Source: Planococcus citri (lineage: Eukaryota; Arthropoda; Insecta; Hemiptera; Pseudococcidae). Taken from it: a DNA stretch of 64,000 nucleotides. A program made the translations under genes and the position numbers. This document shows, piece after piece, positions 57,996 through 64,000 of this stretch. Position 1 is the stretch's first letter. Each line of letters opens with the position of its first letter. Location: the NCBI RefSeq assembly GCF_950023065.1, contig NC_088677.1, positions 86,763,469-86,827,468 on the forward strand. The letters are read 5' to 3'. The notes under the pieces are model-generated. The model was not told the origin of the DNA, did no database searches, and saw only the letters and a program-made list of their open reading frames with translations.

Positions 57996-58867
57996 CCTTA
58001 AACAGAATAGAAACAATCAAATGCAATTGAACAACTTCACTCGATGTCGTGGTGTCTAAATTGGCAATAGGTAGGTATAAAACGTTCGAAAAATTGTAAT
58101 TAAAACTCGAAGTCGAAGCACATGAGTAATTATCGACTGAAGTAGGATCTGGAGGACGGCAACATTGGCATTGTCTATCTACACAAATACATGCTGTAGT
58201 TGTCTGTGTCGTATACAGATACACACGTAGTAGGTATGAGCTTGAGTATTAGCTACCTATACAGTGATACTGGTTTTTCAATTCGAAGAAACCACCAAGG
58301 TATTAAGTCGTTAGAGGTGGAGGAGGGTGTCGTTTTTGTCATTTTGGCATACCTGGATGTATCGCGTATTTATACATTAAATTAGCTTTTTTCAAATGTA
58401 GGTAAGAGGCACATTACATACTTAATCTGCTGTTTATGATAAAGTATGTACATGTGCATTACACATGCTGCAGAGTGCAGGTTCATGACGTATTTTTTTA
58501 TTGGCGCGTATTTCCCCCTTGATTAATTATAATATTATTACATACTTACTCGTTGTGTTTGCCAAATAATGAAAAAAAAAAATTAACCTCCAAAATTACC
58601 TACTTCGAATTATTGTTTTCTGAGATTTGAACACTGGTTTGGACATCATTAACGATTCCTAATCAGTAATCAAGGTTTCTTAAGTCTTAGTTTTTAGTTT
58701 TAGTTTTTTTTTTTTGCAAGGAGGGGGGGGATTGAAATTTTTTGGTTCGAAATTTGCTGGCAGGATTTCGTTTTCGTCAGCAATGCAACGTGAATTGCAT
58801 TTAATAGGTGCATACTTATTTGGTAAAGAATTGGCAATCTTTACATTGTTGCTTTTTATTGCAGGAG
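57996..58867. other. Upstream region of protease B, no gene seen
   Basis: Presumed promoter/5' UTR side of protease B. No TATA box or known site can be assigned with confidence. Confidence 0.4.
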
Positions 58868-61327
58868 GGTCATTCCACGTCAATTGGACGAAGAAGTGGT
58901 AGGTGGGTTCGGCGATTTTTTTGTAATTTTTCTTGTGGAAAGACCTTCCGAAGGGATGACCAATGGCGCAAATCGCAGCCCTCTAGCCCATTTTTAATGG
59001 CAGCCAGGGGGTGTCAAAGTTTTCAGTAAATCTAAAATATCATCCATTTCAGCAGTGGATTACTCGATAACCGCGATACCTACCAAAACGAAACTTTTCC
59101 CCATAGTTAGGGGTTTTGAAAGGCTTTTTGGTGATATCATAAAAATCAGTGTTACCACTTTTTTTCGTTAAAAAAATTAGCTCAAAAAGTTTCTAAACGT
59201 AGTTTTCATATCGTTCCGACTTTCAAAAGTTCTGAAAAAAAATATATTATGGACAACTGTTCATGCTGAACAACATATTAAAAATTGGGATGCTAATAAC
59301 TTGTCGCAAAGTCGATTTAAAAAATTTTAAAGTTTGCGAAAAAAATGCGATTTTTTTATTTAAAACATGAAAAAAAGTTTTGATTGGTAAAGTTGACCCA
59401 TTTGACCCCTAGTTTTACGTATCCGTTGAAAAAATTGAAAAACCCCTTCACAAGGTGAAATTAACTCATCACAAAAAAATCAAAATTCAAAAAAATTCGA
59501 AAAATAAACTGTTATCTTAGAATTGATAATGATCGGCGATGGGAGGTATAGTTAATACCTATTAATTTGATGGTTTCTCTCATAAATATCACCTTAGGGG
59601 GGAGATTTATTCGACTCCTGACTAGCTCAGATGGGAGTTCTCTTGAGTGACCAATAAGAATTCTAAGTCATCAAGTACACAAATGATCAACATTTAAATA
59701 CCATTTATGTACAAAGGATTTATTCGATCAAGACATTCACTACATTTAAGTACGTTATTTATAACATATTGTGATATGTTATTTATTTATTAAATGTGTT
59801 CAATCTAGACAGATAGGATAATGCTTAAGGCATTTCTCCTGGCATATCATGGCAATTATACATGGAATTGACACCTTACTAACCGAGCAATTTACTAAAG
59901 TTATGTATGGGAAATAGGTTCATTAATGCGTAAGTGAGGAATCCATGCTCCATCCCTTACGGCGAATGACATCATCTATTAATTACGATATAGTTATAAT
60001 TAATATAGTGGAGACACCACCATGTAAGTACCCACTTACCAAACACTGCTCACTGTCACACCACCTCTTTTCCTTAGCCTACCCCAATAATAGTGGCTGT
60101 CAGTGGCTGCTTTACGAAGAGACACACGTATCACACGCTTCATTCAAGATACCTAGGAATATCTTGATATGACCGCAAAGGTTATAATCGTCGGATTATC
60201 ACCTCAGAGAATTAATTAATGACTACCAACGATTACGATTAAATCAAAATATTATCTTAAACACACGCGTAGTGGGTTATCCTGAAAATAATACTACTTA
60301 GGCCTAGGCCTGTATTCGTATACAAATTACTACTTGACCACATACTTCGACGAGGATCTTGCCACGGCCAATCGCAAAAACCAAGTGAAGATACCTTTCA
60401 ATCGACAGAAGCTCGTCGTGCCTCCTTGACTATTGAAAGGTATCATTCACTCCCTATTTAATAATATTTTCCCACGTTACTGGAACCCTCTTTACTAAAT
60501 AGCAATAAATCACATCGCGTAAAGGGTTACCCTAAGATCTATCACCTAGCAGGTGGAGGCAGATTGGACCATAACAAAACAAATTTTAATTTTTTTGCTG
60601 TCAGTGTGATTTTTGTCAACTTTTTCATGAAATACGTCAGAAAGAGGTCAAAATAAGACAACTGAAAAGATTTAAACTTTTTTTGATGTTTGGAATTGAA
60701 AATTGATTTTTTTCGAATTTTGATTATTTTGTGATGAGTACATTTTATCGAGTGAAGGGGTTTTTTCAACTTTTTCAACAGATACGTAAAAATAGGGGTT
60801 AAATGGGTCAACTTTACCAATCAAAACTTTTTTTCGTGTTTTAAATTAAAAAATCTCATTTTTTCGCAAACTTTCAATTTTTTTACATCGACTTTGCGGC
60901 AAGTTACCATCCCAATTTTTTAATATGTTGTTCAGCATGAACAGTTGTCCTTAATATATTTTTTTCAGAATTTTTGAGAGTCGGAACGATGTGAAAACTA
61001 CGTTTCGAAACTTTTTGAGCTAATTTTTTGTATGAAAAAAAGTGGCAACACTGATTTCTATGATATCACCGCCTTTCAAAACCCCTAACTATGGGAAAAT
61101 GTTCCATTTTGGTAGGTATCGCGGTTATCGAGTAATCCACTGTTGAAATGGATGATATTTTAGGTTCACTGAAAACTTTGACACCCCCTGGCTGCCATTA
61201 AAAATGGGCTAGAGGGCTACGATTTGCGCCATTGGCCATCCCTTCGGAAGGTCTTTCCACAGGAAAAATTACAAAAAAATCGCCGAACCCACCTACCACT
61301 TCTTGGTCCAATTGACGTGGAATGACT
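58868..61327. mobile_element. Long-inverted-repeat element FB3 with 6-bp target duplication
   Basis: The ends are GGTCATTCCACGTCAATTGG and the inverted copy CCAATTGACGTGGAATGACT. CAGGAG precedes the element (58862-58867) and follows it (61328-61333). The arms are inverted copies of ~640 bp or more (58868 to about 59500, and about 60740 to 61327), covering segments such as CATCCCTTCGGAAGGTC and ATCGCGGTTATCGAGTAATC. The right arm extends ~180 bp further inward than the left. The central ~1 kb (59530-60545) is unique, non-repetitive and has no convincing reading frame. Confidence 0.83.
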
Positions 61328-61333
61328 CAGGAG

Positions 61334-64000
61334 GCTTCAGATTGTCTCAACTCTACAAAGCAATACATTTTTACAAGTTGAAAAAAGGGGAGTAGAAGAA
61401 AAGTACAGGGTCTTATGGGGAAAAGAGTAGAATATTTTGCCTGATACAGCAACCCAAACTACACAAGTGTAAATTGGGTTGCTGACTTTTAAATACTCAA
61501 GGAGTAACGTTGCCTATTTCACATCAATTTTTTTGAAAAAGTAACTTGAGTAGGTAATTACTGAAGTTCAAAAAAGTCACAAAATGTGAACAGAACATTT
61601 CAATAGGTACAGAAATAAAATCACAAAGAAGTCAAGACATATTGTTTTTTTTTTTTAAAAGTTTAAAAAACACTTTTTGACAACTACTGGCAGAAAAATG
61701 GCACTTTTTCAAAATTTTTGTCAGAACAGGGAACTATTTTACAACATTTTGTTAATAAAGCTATAAAGCAGCACAAGAAACCCCTATTTTGACAATTTTG
61801 GAGAAAAAGTGAGACTTTTGGGCAATTTTTTGGAAAAAATGACGCTTTTTGATTTTTTTTTGCAAAAAAAGACAACTTTTAAAACTTTTAGCCTAAAAAT
61901 GAAACTTTTTTCAACGATTTTTATCAAAAAAGTGAGTTTTTTTGGTAATTTTTGAAGGGATGATGAATTTTTAGGAATTTACGTTTTTGAAACTTGCGGA
62001 AATTTTCCAGAAAATTTCTGGAAATTTAATGATTTTTCAAAATATGAGGTGAGCCATATTTATTTTGAAAAAATGTCAGTTTGAAAATGTCATTTATCAA
62101 CGACTTACAACTAATAAATTTCCAATTTTATTATTTTCAAATTTTTCAAATTTTCGTTTATTTTAAACCACTTATACCTTATTTTGCAGAAATTGAACGC
62201 TCTCTATAAATTTCCAGAAAATTTCCGTTGAAAATCTATTAGGTATCTCTAAATTTTTAACATTTTTTTGCTAAAAAAAAAACACAAGATTTTTCTTAAA
62301 TTTACCTAGTAGGAAAACCAAATTCCAGCTGAATTTCTTCAAAAATTAAAAATCCAAACTGCAAGAGCCAAAGAAACACAAATTTCGAGAAAAAAATTAA
62401 AAATAGTGAAATATCAATTTAAAAATAATTTTGGTGTTGGTTTTTGGTATTTTTGTACAAATTTTGAAAATTTAATTGGTATTTTCTAAGTCAATTTTTT
62501 ATTTTGTCAACTTATCGGTATTAGTAGGTTCAAATTAAAAGAAAAATGGATCGTTTTGTCGGAATTTCTTCTGGAACCTGTATCGCTCTGTAACCTTGAT
62601 TTATTTCAATTTAGGTGATTTCCATCATAGGTATTTTTCTTGTAATTTCAAATAAGTATGTTTTTAGGAAAAATAAATGTTTTTGTGTTCGATTTCAAAA
62701 TAAATTATGTACTATACTCACCTTGTGACATTAAAACAACAAATAGAAAAATGAATAAATAAATGTGTTAATTAGGAGTTGAATTGAATGATTTTTTCTT
62801 TGAGGGGGGGGGGGAGGGTGCACCGAATTTTGAATATTGAATTTTATATTTTGAATTTTTTGGAGAATTATTCAATTTCAAATTTGATTAGTTATTTTCC
62901 AGCGAAAAAAAATCAACATTTGATCAATTCGAGTCTCGATGGAAAAAGACAAAAATCTGATCAGATGCAGCTTACATGTCTGATTTTTGATTGTTCAAAT
63001 TGAAGTCTGCAGCACAATAAACACGAGTCGGTAATTCTAGTGGCATTTATCGATCAATCGAGGCACAAAATGTTCAAAATTCATTTCGCCACAAACGAAA
63101 ATTTTGAAAATCTGAGAAGGTAGGTACTCATTCTTCGACCTCTTGAAACTTTCAGAGGAATATTATTTGAAACGCGATCAAGTCACTTAAATGATCATAA
63201 ACACCATTAAATTATTGTTTTAAAAATATCAAAATAGGTACCTAATTATTTTTCAACTGGTTGTATGAGTTGGCGCCAATATTCAAGGTATTCGTGCTGC
63301 TATCTTACGTTCTCTAAACATACTTACTTACTATTCAACAGTTCCATAATCTTCCAATGAAAGCGTTTGTTAATTTTACATTTTTTAATTTTTATTCATT
63401 ATTGCATATATTAATAAATCGCAATCGATAATTCATTACCTATTATGCATGGAATTATTAAACGAAAATGTCAAAATTATTGAATTATCAGTAACCTACA
63501 GTGCAGTAATTTTGTTGAAATTATATACGAGGAGTGTATAGTTAAGAAACTTGAATTCTCTAAATGAAAAAAAAAAATCTTCATCTTCAACATCCCAATA
63601 CCGATTGTGACATATATTTTTTTTAAACCCATACCTATCTATTTCCGCAAGATTTTCGTAAATTGCGTAGGGTATTACTCGTATTAGTTTTTATTCTTGG
63701 GAACTTCCCATTTCCTTTCAATTTCAGGTTTTCAAAAAGAAATTATTTATTTATTCGGTTGAAATTTGATTATAACACTTCTTAAGATAATTATTAACAT
63801 AAATGTGGGTTTTCGGATTTTCCATTATGTAAACCAACAAAATTTTCCATATGTTTTACTGATTCTTTTTTTCGGTTCAAGTCTGAGTAACGTTCACTTC
63901 ATTGTGCGAGAAATGAGAAATTTTATAACGCGTAATGAAATATAGGTAGTGTAGAATATCAGTTTTCAGTTAGTAATACTCGTATTAATAAGCTAGTCAA
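61334..64000. other. Right flank, no gene seen
   Basis: AT-rich sequence with a TTTTGCCAAAA-type repeat zone at 61660-61930 and a G run at 62805-62817. No exon, RNA gene or complete mobile element could be supported. Confidence 0.5.

Overview
The window is nuclear DNA of an animal, almost certainly an insect. It is AT-rich, with short GT-AG introns, an insect-like gene set and very heavy intronic repeat load. Frequent TAGGTAGGTA and GTACCTA strings and the repeat style would fit a sap-feeding hemipteran such as a mealybug or scale insect, but that placement is a guess.

I could build six protein genes exon by exon, and in all six the splice phases close without a break. (1) Positions 658-27578, plus strand: the C-terminal ~1,744 residues (30 exons) of a Piezo mechanosensitive channel; the 5' part lies left of the window. 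(2) 27976-29470, minus: a complete RagA-type GTPase of the TORC1 nutrient-sensing pathway, tail-to-tail with Piezo. (3) 33671-37530, minus: a complete Polo-like kinase gene whose kinase domain has lost the DFG aspartate, the activation-loop threonine segment, a P-loop glycine and the APE proline, that is, a predicted pseudokinase with polo boxes. (4) 38040-39191, plus: p31comet (MAD2L1-binding protein), a spindle-checkpoint silencer, head-to-head with the Polo-like gene. (5) and (6) 39358-46307 and 46768-57995, minus: two tandem secreted trypsin-like serine proteases of one family. Both lack the usual IVGG activation sequence, and one also has an altered oxyanion-hole residue.

The regulatory highlight is an 80-bp block found both upstream of RagA and in the Polo-like/p31comet intergenic region. 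The two copies are 69/80 identical without gaps and hold an inverted CCAAT, a TGACGTCA and a direct CCAAT at identical spacing.

Repeats fill most introns and the gaps between genes. There are long foldback (inverted-repeat) elements: one full copy with a 9-bp target duplication at 2583-4914 and partial relatives at 34634-36049 and 53314-54475; a second family twice in Piezo introns; a third with a 6-bp duplication at 58868-61327. There are GATC-rich arrays in opposite orientation at 30.6-32.2 kb and 41.2-44.8 kb, a 2.6-kb satellite built on CTGGAGCCTCCAG, a recent 1,225-bp tandem duplication, and a broken non-LTR retrotransposon with a small DNA element nested in it. No rRNA, tRNA or CRISPR array was found.
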